From assembly GCF_023159225.1 (NCBI RefSeq), contig NC_063167.1:15007360-15071359 (forward strand): a stretch of 64,000 bases of DNA, written 5' to 3'. A program made the translations under genes and the position numbers. Below are positions 41,800-52,519 of this stretch, in pieces (within the stretch, counting starts at the first letter, position 1; the number at the start of each line of letters is the position of its first letter). The notes beneath the pieces were generated by a model that was given only the letters and a program-made list of their open reading frames with translations, ran no database searches and was not told where the DNA came from. This DNA is from Perognathus longimembris pacificus. Its lineage: Eukaryota > Chordata > Mammalia > Rodentia > Heteromyidae.

Positions 41800-42015
41800 G
41801 GGCTGGGAATACAGCCTAGTGGTAGAGTGCTTGCCTAGTATACATGAAGCCCTGGGTTCGATTCCTCAGCACCACATAAACAGAAAAAGTCAGAAGTGGC
41901 ACTGTGGCTCCAGTGGTAGAGTGCTAGCCTTGAGCAAAAAGAATCCAGGGACAGTACTGCTCAGGGCCCAAGTTCAAGCCCCAGGACTGGCAAAAAAAAA
42001 AAAAAATTAAAAAAT
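41800..42015 (+). mobile_element. IDL-Geo SINE, tandem to preceding copy
   Basis: GGGCTGGGAATACAGCCTAG ... GGTTCGATTCC ... AAGTTCAAGCCCCAGG, A tail. Probably inserted in the A tail of 41582-41795. Confidence 0.92.
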
Positions 42016-42016
42016 T

Positions 42017-42125
42017 GTACTAAGTAGTTGTACAAAGAGGCCTCAGCTCCAGAAGTCAAGTTATGAGTACAGTGATGAGTGTCAGGACCCCTTCCATTCT
42101 TCTCCCCCATTTTCTCCTCTCCTTC
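42017..42125 (-). mobile_element. L1 3'-end-like fragment
   Basis: AAGTAGTTGTACAAAGAGGC ... ATGAGTACAGTGATGAGTG ... C/T-rich end, like 28970. Confidence 0.45.
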
Positions 42126-42242
42126 TCTACCTCAAGTTACATAGTTCAATTTTTACAAAATGTACATTGAATATAATGACTTGTTTTGCTTATCATTTTT
42201 ATGACTTTGGAATGAGCAAATTGTCTTCCAGATGATAACAAT

Positions 42243-42380
42243 TCCTCCCCCCCCCCCACCTTTTTTGTGCCAATCCTGGGGCTTGAATCTCAGGGTCTGG
42301 GAGCTATCCTTACCTAAGCTCTTGCTCAAAGCCCCAGCACTTTACCACTTGAGTTACAGCACCACTTCCAGCTTTTTAAA
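42243..42380 (-). mobile_element. Geo tail fragment
   Basis: C-run, GTGCCAATCCTGGGGCTTG ... CACCACTTCCAGCTTTTTA, stopping at the monomer junction. About 270 nt before exon 3. Confidence 0.8.
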
Positions 42381-42653
42381 AGAACCTGGAGCCAGTGGCT
42401 CATTCCATGCAAGGAATTGACTCAAGCAGCCACGATTATAGGCTTAATTAAGCTACTGTGCCTGTTTTACCTGCTTTGTGGAGATCTGCATCTTACTAAA
42501 GTACTATTGCAGCTCTTAAAAACTTGGTGAAAATATATCGTGTGTATTACTCATTCTTATGGACTTAATCTTTAGAAGTATGAAAATTTAAACTATTGCT
42601 GCTTGCTTAGAATGAAAGGATCATCTAATTCTGACCACTGTTTTGCCCAACAG

Positions 42654-42779
42654 GAAGCCAGCAGACCTGCAGAACTTGGCTCCTGGGACCCACCCACCAT
42701 TTATAACTTTCAACAGTGAAGTAAAAACAGACGTAAATAAGATTGAGGAATTTCTTGAGGAAGTCTTATGCCCTCCCAA
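42654..42779 (+). CDS. CLIC4: CLIC4 exon 3, residues 61-103
   Basis: Completes Arg61 and encodes [19 protein letters not shown] ... [12 protein letters not shown]. It contains the THPPF segment (residues 73-77) that carries the cis-proline of the thioredoxin-like fold, and the last helix of that domain. Length 126 nt; acceptor TTTTGCCCAACAG; donor GTGAGTA. The last codon (Lys103) is split after two bases. Confidence 0.97.
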
Positions 42780-43235
42780 GTGAGTATCCAATAAAATCAC
42801 ATGGGAATACTGCTGCCTCTCTGATGCTTTGTCTTAGTCTTAGTTGTCCCTGGGGTCTGTTCTGTTAGTACTGAAGTTAAATTCTCACAGCATTGATTTG
42901 AGATGATCAAAAGTATCTTCTAAATGATTTATTATTAATGCTACATAGATGTCAGAATTGATTACTTACAATTATTGCTGCAAAGATGCCCGAATTGGCC
43001 TCTTGCTGGGCCATTAAGCCATACTAAGGAAGATGGGGATCTGTGTGAGGGGGAAAGAAGGTGTTGAAAGAGGTTGAGGATGTCAGAGAAGAATGGTCAT
43101 TTGTGGGCTATTAATCTCAAACCAAGGGAGTTTACAGAGGAGAAGACACAAGGAAAGGCAGGTTCCAACTAAATCCAGTGCAATGTCTGTGCAGGTGTGG
43201 TGCAGCCAGCTGTGGGGTTTACTCTCAGTAAGTTG

Positions 43236-43432
43236 TGGTTTTTCTTGGGGGGGGGGCAGGCCTGTGGCTTGAACCCTGGGCCTGGGAACTGTCCCTGAGC
43301 TGCTTTTGCTCTACCACTTGAGCCACAGTGCCACTTCTGCTTTTTTCTACGCATGTATTACTGGGGAATTGAACCCAGAGCTTCATGTATGCTGGGCAAG
43401 CACTCTACCACTAAAGCCACATTCCCAGCCCA
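43236..43432 (-). mobile_element. IDL-Geo SINE with G-run and small deletion
   Basis: A 10-nt G-run, then GGCCTGTGGCTTGAACCC ... TACGCATGTATTACTGGGG ... ATTCCCAGCCC. The GCTCAAGGCTAGCACT segment is deleted. Confidence 0.88.
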
Positions 43433-43784
43433 CTAAGTAAGTTTTATGGGAAGCTTTCTGGAATCCAAACAAGGGGGTTGATGTGTCTCACACTTTTTCT
43501 CTGGGAGTCATATTTACTTAGCTCTTTGAGACATACAGATCTAGAAGTCCCACATGTACTGACCATAGTGACAGTTTGCTAAATTGCAGATCAGTTTTGC
43601 ATCCTACTGCAATCTTGGCAGAGGCTCAAAGCATTATTAAATTTCTTTCAGACTTTCCAGTTTCATTGTCCTGAAAACAAATGTGTTCATTTCCTCTGAC
43701 CCAAGACTTTCTAGTCGATTTGACTTTTACCCTCCATGTCTAGATAAGCTTTGCAGGAATGGGATTATTGGGTCAGAGCATTCT

Positions 43785-43991
43785 TTTTTTTGTTTGTTTT
43801 CTGCCAGTCCTGGGGCTTGAACTCAGGGCCTGAGCCTGTCCTTGGCTTCTTTTTGCTCAAGGTTAGCACTCTACCACTTGAGCCACAGCGCCACTTCTGG
43901 CTTTTTCTATATATGTGGTGTTGAGGAATTGAACCCAGGGCTTCACGTATACAAGGAGAGCGCTTTACCACTAGGCCATATTTCCGGCCCG
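43785..43991 (-). mobile_element. IDL-Geo SINE
   Basis: GCCAGTCCTGGGGCTTGAAC ... CTATATATGTGGTGTTGAGG ... ATTTCCGGCCC. Perfect 16-bp duplication TGGGTCAGAGCATTCT at 43769-43784 and 43992-44007. Confidence 0.95.
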
Positions 43992-44254
43992 TGGGTCAGA
44001 GCATTCTAAAGTTAGTTGCGCAGTATTTATCCATTCATATGCTCACTCATTCAACCTGTAGGCAGTTAATGGCAACAACACAGCATGGCCACATAATGAC
44101 TAAATTGAGCAAGTAAAGTATGTGTGGGAGAACTAATGAAGAAAAGCTTTAGAGAAGAGACAGTACAGAAAGTCAGCCTTATTTAAACTAAGAAAAGTGG
44201 CACTTGGCAAAAAAAAAAAATGACCCTCAGTTTTAGGACAGAAGATTCATTTTA

Positions 44255-44474
44255 TTTGTTTGTTTTTTTCTGTTTTTTTTTTGGCCAGTCCTGGGCCTTG
44301 GACTCAGGGCCTGAGCACTGTCCCTGGCTTCCTTTTGCTCAAGGCTAACACTCTGCCTCTTGAGCCACAGCGCCACTTCTGGCTGTTTTCTGTATATGTG
44401 GTGCTGGGGAATCGAACCCAGGGCCTCATGTATACGAGGCAAGCTCTCTTGCCACTAGGCCATATCCCCAGCCC
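44255..44474 (-). mobile_element. IDL-Geo SINE
   Basis: GGCCAGTCCTGGGCCTTGG, CTTCCTTTTGCTC and CAAGCTCTCTTGCC, variants shared with 57671. Perfect 16-bp duplication CAGAAGATTCATTTTA at 44239-44254 and 44475-44490. Confidence 0.95.
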
Positions 44475-44620
44475 CAGAAGATTCATTTTAGATAAGTTGT
44501 TTCTCTGGGGTAGGGCAAGCAGAAAGGCTAGGAAGAGAGTATGTTCTCTTCATCCTATTTCTTAGTGCTAGTTCTAAAGGCTTGCCCTTTGCCCTCTTTC
44601 TTTTCATTAACCACCTGAAA

Positions 44621-44806
44621 TTTCTTTTCTTTCTCTCCTTTCCCTTCCTTTCCCTTTCCTTTCTTCCCCCTCCCCCTCTCTCCTCTCCCTCTCCCTCTCC
44701 CTCTCCCTCTCCCTCTCCCTCTCCCTCTCCCTCTCCCTCTCCCTTTCCCTTTCCTTTTCCCTTTCCCTTTCCTTTTCCCTTTCCCTGTCCCTGTCCCTGT
44801 CCCTGT
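44621..44806. repeat. 166-nt polypyrimidine tract with hexamer arrays
   Basis: 44621-44786 contains no purine. Within it are about 10 CCCTCT units, then CCCTTT/CCTTTT units; after it come four CCCTGT units to 44806. It ends against the tail side of a minus-strand B1-Geo. On the opposite strand it is therefore an expanded SINE A/G-rich tail. Homopurine-homopyrimidine mirror symmetry makes triplex DNA possible. Confidence 0.95.
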
Positions 44807-45024
44807 GGGGCTTGAACTTGGGACCTGTTCGCTGTCCCTGAGCTCTTTTATTCAAGGTTAGTGCTCTGCCACTTTGAGCCACAGCACCACTTCCAATTTT
44901 CTGCTGGTTAATTGGAGATAAGAGTCTCACAACTTTCCTGCCTGGGTTGGCTTTGAACTGTGATCCTCAGATCTCATCCTCTGGTGTAGTTAGGATTACA
45001 GGCATGAGCCACCAGTGCCTGGCC
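44807..45024 (-). mobile_element. B1-Geo SINE
   Basis: GGGGCTTGAACTTGGGACC ... CTGGTTAATTGGAGATAAG ... GTAGTTAGGATTACAGGC. Confidence 0.88.
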
Positions 45025-45261
45025 TCTCAAATTCCTCTTATCTCTACTGCCAGGAGTTCTGACTTCCTGAAGTACATCCAGACCATCATTAACACATCTG
45101 TACTTCATTTTCCCCCTAGGCTATGCATTTAACTAGAATACCAACAAATAAAACTGCTCTCTTTGTAAAATGTAAAGGGGGTATCTTTATATATATCTCA
45201 GGGGATGTTATGAACACAATTCAACACAGTAGAAATAACTTGATCCATTGCCATCATTGTT

Positions 45262-45336
45262 ATTTTGGTGGTACTGGGTTTTGAACACAGGATCTTATGC
45301 TGCAGTGCTCTGTCACCTGAGCCATTCCTCCATTAA
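45262..45336 (-). mobile_element. ID-like tRNA-derived fragment
   Basis: GTGGTACTGGGTTTTGAAC ... CTGTCACCTGAGCCATTCC. Confidence 0.65.
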
Positions 45337-45617
45337 AATGTCTCTGCTCTGAAGAAAGAGCCACAGTTGCCAATTAGTCATCAGAGTGATTTTCCTGTCA
45401 CATACCTACCCACCATTGTGACTGTAAGTCAGAGGTGGCCAAGCAGTTTTAATGCCTTAGTCATTCTCTGTGAAGGAATCTCTAGTTTGCTTTAAAGCAT
45501 TTCGGAAGTACTTATTTATTGTGTAAATTATTCCAAATATATTAAGTTTTAAAAATCAGTGTGCTGGTACATAAATGCCACTTTTAAGTCAAAAGATATT
45601 TTCCTATGTTCTCTTAC

Positions 45618-45815
45618 TTTTTTTTTGGCCAGTCCTGGGACTTGGACTCAGGGCCTGAGCACCATCCCTGGCTTCCTTTTGCTCAAGGCTAGCACTCTAC
45701 CTCTTGAGCCATAGCTCCACTTCTGGCTTTTTTTCTGTTTATATGGTGCTGAGGGATTGAACCCAGGGCTTTGTGCATGCTAGGCAAGCACTCCACTAAG
45801 CTACAGTCTCAGCTT
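45618..45815 (-). mobile_element. IDL-Geo SINE
   Basis: GGCCAGTCCTGGGACTTGG ... CTGTTTATATGGTGCTGAGG ... CTACAGTCTCAGC. Head end somewhat decayed. Confidence 0.9.
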
Positions 45816-45937
45816 TTAACAGCAGCAAAATCAAGAAATTTTACTATTGTTCTTTATGTTTCCCCCTGAGAGGGACTGACATGAAGAGAAACACTAATAA
45901 AATGTTTGAGTTCCTTGGTATTTAGTGATCTGGAAGA

Positions 45938-46172
45938 CACCTCCCCCCCCCACCCGCATCCCTCCTCTCCCACCTGGGTGCTGTCTCTGGGCCTCTTTGT
46001 GCTCAAGGCTAGGGCTCTACCACTTGAGCCATAGTGCCACTTCTGGCTTTTTCTGAGTAATTTATTAGAGACAAGACTCTCATGGACTTTCTTACTTGAG
46101 CTGGCTTCGAACTGTGATCCTCAGATCTCAGCCTCCTTTGGGATTACAGGTGTGAGCCACTGGTGCCCAGCT
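45938..46172 (-). mobile_element. B1-Geo SINE
   Basis: C-run and CCTCCTCTCCC replace the poly-A end; then CTGGGTGCTGTCTCTGGGCC ... GTAATTTATTAGAGACAAG ... TTTGGGATTACAGG. Confidence 0.85.
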
Positions 46173-46599
46173 ACACTTTGCTTTCTTTATACAGAAACTT
46201 CACCTCCGTTTTATTTGGGCAAGTTCTTACAGATAAAATAAACACGGTCATTTCTTTCTGTTTAAACACTTGAAAAACCTGTTATAAATTGTTCAGAATG
46301 TGCTAAATTCTTTCCAGTGATTTTCCTTTGCTTTTTTTTTTAAAAAACGTTGTAGTGTGTATTCTGTGTCGAGTTACAGTTCACTTTGTGTAGAATGGAT
46401 TCTTTCTGATGCAGCCCAGGCTTCTGTGGTTGTCAACAATACTCAAGTGCTAATGCTGTGCCCTGCACTGCTCTTGTGATTCTTCATGCATTTTCTCAGC
46501 CCTAAGGACTTCCTGAAGAAATCGGAAATGAGTTATCCAAAGAGTTTGTTCAGGGTTTCACTGTCAACGATGTCAGGTCAATATGATATTAAAAATATG

Positions 46600-46856
46600 C
46601 CTGGGTACCAGTGGCTCATACCTATAATCCTAGCTAATCAGGAACCTGTGATCTGAGGTTCACAGTCCAAAGCCAGCCTCAGTGTGTGACACTCTTATCT
46701 TCAATTAACCACCAAAAATCCAGAAGTGGAGGTATGGCTCAAGTGGTGAATGCCACACTTGAGCAAAAAAGGCGAAGCAAGAGTGAGAGGCCCTGAGGTC
46801 AGTCCCAGTACATTTGTGCCCCCCCCCCCCAAAAAAAAAAGAAAAAAAAAAGCAAG
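46600..46856 (+). mobile_element. B1-Geo SINE
   Basis: GGTACCAGTGGCTCATACC ... CTTCAATTAACCACCAAAA ... GAGGTCAGTCCCAG, then C-run and A tail. Confidence 0.87.
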
Positions 46857-46865
46857 GCTTAAGGT

Positions 46866-47103
46866 TTGTTTGGTTTTTGGTTGGTTATGGTTCTTGAAAT
46901 CAGCCTGAGTGCTGTCCTTGAGCGATTTTGCTCAAGTCTAGAGCTGTAACACTTTTGAGCCTTAGCTCTACTTTCAGTTTTCTGGTGATTAATTTGAAAT
47001 AAGACTCTTGGACCTTGCTGCTCTGGTTGGTTTTGAACTGTGATCCTCAGATCTCAGCCTCCTGAGTAGTTAGGATTACAGGCGTGAGCCACCAGCACCT
47101 GGC
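46866..47103 (-). mobile_element. B1-Geo SINE, inverted to preceding copy
   Basis: TATGGTTCTTGAAATCAGCC ... TGGTGATTAATTTGAAATAAG ending AATAAG ... GTTAGGATTACAGGC. Facing 46600-46856 tail to tail, so the region can fold back. Confidence 0.87.
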
Positions 47104-47837
47104 AAGGCATAAGTCTTTAATTGGGATTTTTCTACAGTGAGTACCGGTGAAGTTTAAACACAGAGGAGAGAAATCAAAGCTAGATGCTGTGATGAGCAAG
47201 CAAGACGGAAGTGGCTGTCAGCACTTGAACAGATGCTTTCTAAACAGGCCAGATTTGACTTCTGATGAGTTTCCATTCATTGAAATACTGTGTTTGGACA
47301 GGGGCTGCCTTCTCCTTAGTGCGTGCTGCAGCCTGTACTGTGAAATCCTGGCAGAATTCATGGTCTTCATTATGCAGCGCTATTTCCAGAGGTACAGGAG
47401 GAGAGAGTGTTTGGGGGCCCGTCACCCATAGGCCTCTCCCTTTCCTGTGCCCACTGTGGTGGTCTAGGCCCTGGGGACTGTCCTGCCTCCCTCCCTGCCA
47501 GTTAGGACTGGGAAGGAGGCCTTCAATCTCTTCCTCACCCTCCTAGCGCTCAGCTTCTTTGTAGGTGAGAGGAGGAGGCAGGGAAGCGCAGGCAGGTACG
47601 CTGGAACCCAGCAGTGTCTGCTAACATGCCTTGGCCTTCGGCGATTCTGAGGACAGAGTGTTCTTATGTGAACACTCTGATTTAAGATCACCACAAATAA
47701 AATGCAGATGCTCCAGTTACTTGACATTTATAGACTGATGGAAAGCTTAACTCAGAACTTTTGCTCCTATGTGAAACTAGGCTCTAAGATGATCTTTGTT
47801 TCTCTTGTTCTCTGGGGGACATAGTTGTGCTTTTTTT

Positions 47838-48034
47838 TTTTGGCCAGTCCTGGGGCTTGGACTCAGGGCCTGAGCACTGTCCCTGGATTCTTCCAGCTCA
47901 AGGCTAGCACTCTGCCACTTGAGCCACAACGCCGCTTCTGGCTGTTTTCTGTATATGTGGTGCTGGGGAATCGAACCTAGGGCCTCGTGTATCCGAGGCA
48001 GGCACTCTTGCCACTAGGCTATATCCCCAGCCCC
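47838..48034 (-). mobile_element. IDL-Geo SINE, young subfamily Y1
   Basis: GCCGCTTCTGGC, CTCGTGTATCCGAGGC and AGGCTATATCCCC mark Y1. Duplication TGTGCTTTTTTT at 47827 and 48035. Confidence 0.94.
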
Positions 48035-48873
48035 TGTGCTTTTTTTTAAAGATCCTCTTGTTTAAAAAAAAAATCCTCTTGTTTGAATGAAAGAGCTACT
48101 TGGCCAAAAAGCCTTGAAACTTGGTTTTTAATCTGTTCTGCACCTGGCTAATGTACTGATAAAAGGACAAAGTAATGGACAGCAAGTAAATAGAATACAT
48201 AAAATTAGATGGCACTAAAAATGCTCAGCCATTTAAAGTTTTTTTTTTTTGAGAAGAATAGTATATTGTACAAACAGACATTTTCTTATTAATGTGAGAA
48301 AGAAAAAAAAGATGGGAGAGTTTTTGCAAGAGTCTGGAAATATTCGCAGCTAGCCTGCGCTGGATAGTCTGTGATATGATTCAGAATCAGAGATTGAGTG
48401 GAAAGTGAAAAGGCCCCACGTGCGTTGTGTGGCCCGTGGCTTTTTATGAGTTCTTTCTCTCAAATACTCAAAATGTTCAAGTGGGAGTTTCCATAATGAA
48501 GAATCGGTGCTTGACCAAGCTCTTTGCTAATGCTAATAATCCATGAATTTGAATCTTATGTATCAAGAGACTTGCAGAGAAAAAAAGTTGTTGGCAACTG
48601 ATTTTGGACATGGTGTTGCAGAATTTGAGTTATCCGTTAGATTCTGCTCTGTCGCCTGAGGACAGGAACTCTGTGCTTCTGTTTCTGGATACTTCTAGCT
48701 AGCTGGGTGACTGTGTGAGCTTCCGGGGGCAGCTACTCTGTCCTTTGAGGTCATAGCACACATTTTGATGATTTACTCCAGTGGGGGAGAGGAGAGCATG
48801 TTTATATCTGTGTACACAACAGCGCCTTTTCAGCATTTTGGGAGCATCTAATTTTGAATGAGGAAGAAAATGC

Positions 48874-49178
48874 AAGGACTGGGTGTGGCGGCACATTCTC
48901 GTAATCTCATCTCTAAGGGAGGCAGATATTCAGAGAGGAGCAAAGTTCGAGGTCAGCCTGGGCCAAAAAGCTAGTGAGGCTCTCCTTACCTCAGCAAATG
49001 TAGGCAAGAGGATCACAGTCCTGGTCAAAAAGTGTGAGGCCCTTGTCTGAAAAAATAGAGAGAGAGCAAAGGAGCTGGAGGCATGTCCCAAGTGGTAGAG
49101 CTTCTGCCTGGCACGTGAGAGGGCTGGGGTTCAAGCCCTAGAACCGCCACCACCTTCAAAAAAGCTTTAAAAAAAAGC
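48874..49178 (+). mobile_element. B1 + ID-like composite SINE (old)
   Basis: ACTGGGTGTGGCGGCACATT ... GAGGTCAGCCTGGGCC, a second B1 scrap (GTGAGGCCCTTGTCTG), then GCTGGAGGCATGTCCC ... GGGGTTCAAGCCC (ID part). Confidence 0.7.
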
Positions 49179-49720
49179 TGATGGCCAATAATGTCTGATT
49201 TCACTAAAAGTAGGTTTCTAAAGGGAACATGTGCGTTGTAAAAGCATTAAGTAGCTTCTTAGTGCACAGCACTTAGCACTTAGTACTTAGCACGGCCTGC
49301 CGTAAACAGTTACAGGAATAGGAGTTTTCTTCATTTAGAAGTGGGGTGCCACTCCCTGCTGCCCGGACTCTTGATGAGAGGGGAGAAGCGGCACAGAGGA
49401 GCCAGTTGCTGCCAGGCCTGCCTTCTAAGGGGTGGAACCTTTGCAGGGGACATGGCTGCTGTGTGGTCGGGGTGAGCAGGGGGTTGGGCCTGGCATGAAC
49501 TCCTCTTTCACCTGGGGGGGGGGGTGGGAGGACATGTGCATATAGTTAGGTAAATCTCATTATATCGGTTCCCCCCAAATGATATAATCACTTATATTTA
49601 CAGGGAAATCTTTATGATTACAAATTGAGAGATAGCTAGAGCTATTAAAAAGAATGATAGCATAGCATGTAGGTGGTCAGTGGATTTTTTTTTTTTTAAA
49701 GGAATGTTTTGTTTATTTGT

Positions 49721-49788
49721 TTTTTTTTTTTGCCAGGGCTTCATGTATATAAGGCGAGCACTTTACCACTATGCCATATTCCCAGCCC
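49721..49788 (-). mobile_element. IDL head fragment with T-run
   Basis: T-run, GCCAGGGCTTCATGTATATA ... ATTCCCAGCC: GCCAG of the tail end is fused to the head, nearly all of Geo being deleted. Confidence 0.8.
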
Positions 49789-50009
49789 TTTCTTTCTTTC
49801 TTTCTTTCTTTCTTTTTGGCCAGTCCTAGGCCGTGAACCCAGGGCCTGAGCACTGTCCCTGGCTTCTTTTTGCTCAAGGCTATCACTCTACCACTTGAGC
49901 CACAGCGCCACTTCTGGCCATTTTCTGTATATGTGGTGCTGAGGAATCGAAGCCATGGCCTCATGTAAACCAGGCAAGCACTCTTGCCACTAGGCCATAT
50001 TCCCAGCCC
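49789..50009 (-). mobile_element. IDL-Geo SINE with (CTTT)n tail
   Basis: About six CTTT units replace the T-run (49792-49816), then GGCCAGTCCTAGGCCG ... TGTATATGTGGTGCTGAGG ... ATTCCCAGCCCC. Confidence 0.92.
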
Positions 50010-50233
50010 CTTTATTTCTTTTCTTTTCTTTTTTTTTTTTTTTGCCGGTCCTGGGGCTTTGGACTCAGGGCCTGAGCACTGTCCCTGGCTTGTTTTTGCT
50101 CAAAGCCAGCACTCTACCTCTTGCGTCACAGCGCCACTTCCGGCCTTTTCTGTTTATGTGGTGCTGAGGAATCGAACCCAGGGCTTCATGCATGCTAGGC
50201 AAGCACTCTACCGCTAAGCCGCATTCCCAGACC
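50010..50233 (-). mobile_element. IDL-Geo SINE (third of serial set)
   Basis: T-run, GCCGGTCCTGGGGCTTTGG ... CTGTTTATGTGGTGCTGAGG ... GCATTCCCAGACC. Same direction and directly after the previous copy. Confidence 0.92.
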
Positions 50234-50337
50234 CTCAGTAGCTATTTTATATCATCCTTACCAGTAAAGCATCCTGCTCAGTTTTTAGAAGTGCTGTTTC
50301 TTCCTGAGTTCAAAAACAGCAGAAGAAAAGTGTTTCT

Positions 50338-50590
50338 TGCCAGGCACTGGTGGCTCATGCCTATAATCATAGCTACTCAGGAGGCTGAGATTTGAGGATC
50401 CTGGTTTGAAGCAAGCCCAGGCAGGAAAGTGTGTGAGACTCTTATTTCCCTCCAATCAACCACCAGAAAACTGGAAGTGGAGCCGTGCCTCAAAATGGTA
50501 GAGTGCTAGCTTTGAGCAAGAGAGCTCAGGGACAGTGCCCAGACTGCCAGTTCAAGCCCCAGAACCAGCAGAAAAAGAAAGAAAGGAAAG
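50338..50590 (+). mobile_element. B1-Geo SINE
   Basis: GCCAGGCACTGGTGGCTCAT ... CAATCAACCACCAGAAAACT ... CCAGTTCAAGCCCCAG, AAAGAAAG tail. Clear full dimer. Confidence 0.92.
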
Positions 50591-51188
50591 CAATGTTTGT
50601 CACTGTTGGAGCACTCAGGACAGTTGGCGCCATTGTGTTTTCTGTTGCTAGCTGCCTCAGGGGTCGGGTCGTGGGAGGGCAGGTACTTGCTGTGGAGAAT
50701 CAGTGGTCCGCAGGCCAGGCTGGCTCAGCCCTGCCTGGGGCCCAGTCCTGCCCGCACTGGCTCCACTCAGTACTTAGGATGGCTCGCGCAGGCGAGCAGC
50801 GAGTTTTTACCTTGTTTGATTAGATTCTTTGGTGTTTGGATTGAGTTACTTGAGGTTCAGAACATGTCGTCATCCCAGCTGTCTGGGGGACGCCAGTGGT
50901 CTGGGCCGACTCCACAAGTCCACCGTCCCAGTAGCATTGCCACTTGCCAAATGGAGGAGGTGGAGCGCGGACGCCCTTTGACTGCCAAGAATCTTAATGC
51001 CTGAACAAAACATGGGCAGAGCTCTATTTCCTAAGGAAAAAACACATTTAAAAATAGCATAGAAACAGAGGAAGACGTTTCTTAGGGTAGTAACTAGCGA
51101 AGAGCTGTCTGGGATCTGCTGGCACAATGGTTTATTGATGGATGCATCTGGGAATGATTTATAACCCACTATCACCTTTTCCATTTAG

Positions 51189-51295
51189 GTACTTAAAGCT
51201 GTCGCCCAAACACCCAGAATCAAATACTGCTGGAATGGACATCTTTGCCAAATTCTCTGCTTATATCAAGAATTCACGGCCAGAGGCCAATGAAG
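51189..51295 (+). CDS. CLIC4: CLIC4 exon 4, residues 103-139
   Basis: Completes Lys103 and encodes [17 protein letters not shown] ... NSRPEANE. This is the linker between the thioredoxin-like and helical domains (the proline-rich LSPKHPES loop) and the first helix of the C-domain. Length 107 nt. Acceptor CCTTTTCCATTTAG. The donor GAAG|GTACAA is weaker than the others (C at +4, A at +5). Ala139 is split after one base. Confidence 0.97.
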
Positions 51296-51606
51296 GTACA
51301 AAGCAAATAAGTTGAATTATTGAAAACAAATTATAGGAGTTTCACCATGACAGGGATTATCAAGGAAAAACCTTGGTGTCTAAGCATTAAGTATTAAAAA
51401 CCACTTTTCAGACTTGATCACATAAACTGGAAGGACTTCTTAAATTGCTGGGTTCCCAACTAGTGCCCCAATGCCTGGGTAGTAGGTTCATGATAAGATG
51501 TTTATAAGTTGTTCACATACTCTCTTGAGAAGTTTTCACAAAAGGGAAGCTGCCAAGACTTAGGTTGAATCAGAATCATGGGGCCCTGAGTTCAATCAAA
51601 CCCCAG

Positions 51607-51660
51607 TGCTGCCCTTTCCCCCTATTTACTGTGTGCTGCCCTTTCCCCTATTTACTGTGT
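51607..51660. repeat. 27/26-bp tandem duplication
   Basis: Two copies of a unit starting GTGCTGCCCTTTCCCC and ending TATTTACTGT; copy 2 has one C fewer. Confidence 0.88.
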
Positions 51661-51762
51661 GGTTATGGTGGTTTGACACAGTGATTTAGCTTCACTTCAA
51701 CTGTGACTAAAGCTCTTGCTTATTTGTTGAGTGCCTACAGCCTACAAGCAGCTGGGTGCTTT

Positions 51763-51792
51763 TTGCGCGCGTGCGTGCGTGTGTGTGTGTGT
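51763..51792. repeat. GC/GT alternating tract
   Basis: GCGCGCGTGCGTGCGTGTG followed by GT units; short Z-DNA-type sequence. Confidence 0.85.
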
Positions 51793-51814
51793 ATTCCCTT
51801 TGCTTTGAAGAGCG

Positions 51815-51905
51815 CTTTGGCCACTACTGGTGATCCTTGTTACTCAGGAGGCTCAGATCTGATGATTGCAACTTGAAGCCAACTTGGGCAGGAGAGTCCC
51901 CAGAC
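51815..51905 (+). mobile_element. B1-Geo head without tail
   Basis: TTTGGCCACTACTGGTGATCC, read as GGCCACTACTGGTG ... GTTACTCAGGAGGCTCAGAT ... GGAGAGTCCCCAGACTC; truncated before the junction. Confidence 0.7.
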
Positions 51906-52113
51906 TCTTTTTGTTTTTGTTTTAAATTAAAATATATTTTTAGTATTTCATTCAAGTCCAGTGAAGGGAGGGAGTGTTTGAGCTCCATCCCTGTCTTTAC
52001 CATGCTGCCCAGCAACTGCCCATTTCCCTTTTGTGGGTAGAGTAGTGGTCTTTCTGGGGAACCCTGCATAGAGAATATGTACAACAATCTGTGGCTTCTA
52101 AAAATGTTAATTT

Positions 52114-52310
52114 ATGGGCTGGGAATGTGGCTTAGTGGAAAAGAAGGCCTGGTTCCATTCCTTAGTACTGCATATACAGAAAAAGCTGGAAGGGGCACTG
52201 TGGCTCAAGTGGTAGAGTGCTCGCCTTGAGAAAAGAAGCTCAGGGACAGTGCCCAGGCCCTGAGTTCAAGCCCCAGGAGTGGCCAAAAAGAAAGGGGGAA
52301 AAAAAAGGTC
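52114..52310 (+). mobile_element. IDL-Geo SINE (older type)
   Basis: GGGCTGGGAATGTGGCTTAG, a head deletion of about 20 nt, TAGTACTGCATATACAG, then Geo with GAGTTCAAGCCCCAGG. Confidence 0.9.
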
Positions 52311-52519
52311 ATTAGATTTAGACATTTTGTAGCTTGGAGGGTTCTAGAGGTTTCTGGCAGCAATTGGCAAATGGTACTAAACAGAAAAAGTCTTGGTGCT
52401 GGTTGACAAGAATAAATGCCTTGTAAAAATGTGAAACATTTGGTAATTTCCTTATGTTATTTCAGCAGGCAGACTTTCAAGCTATCCAGGCTAATTTGTA
52501 TTATTAAAATGTTAAATTG

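Larger units (their letters stand above)
32902..42653 (+). other. CLIC4: CLIC4 intron 2
   Basis: 9,752 nt, GTAAGA ... TTTTGCCCAACAG. Stretches over 300 nt with nothing recognised: 32910-33230, 33732-34280, 34420-35000, 35675-36630, 37906-38210, 38310-38640 and 39865-40685. The 270 nt before exon 3 are also repeat-free. Confidence 0.93.
42780..51188 (+). other. CLIC4: CLIC4 intron 3
   Basis: 8,409 nt. Unrecognised stretches over 300 nt: 42790-43230, 43435-43768, 46175-46600, 47105-47825, 48050-48870, 49180-49715 and 50592-51188. The last is a repeat-free lead-in to exon 4. Confidence 0.93.

Noticed and set aside
44582..44930. Low-complexity frames with Ser-Pro or Arg-Glu repeats
   Set aside because: Direct readings of the CCCTCT hexamer array on each strand.
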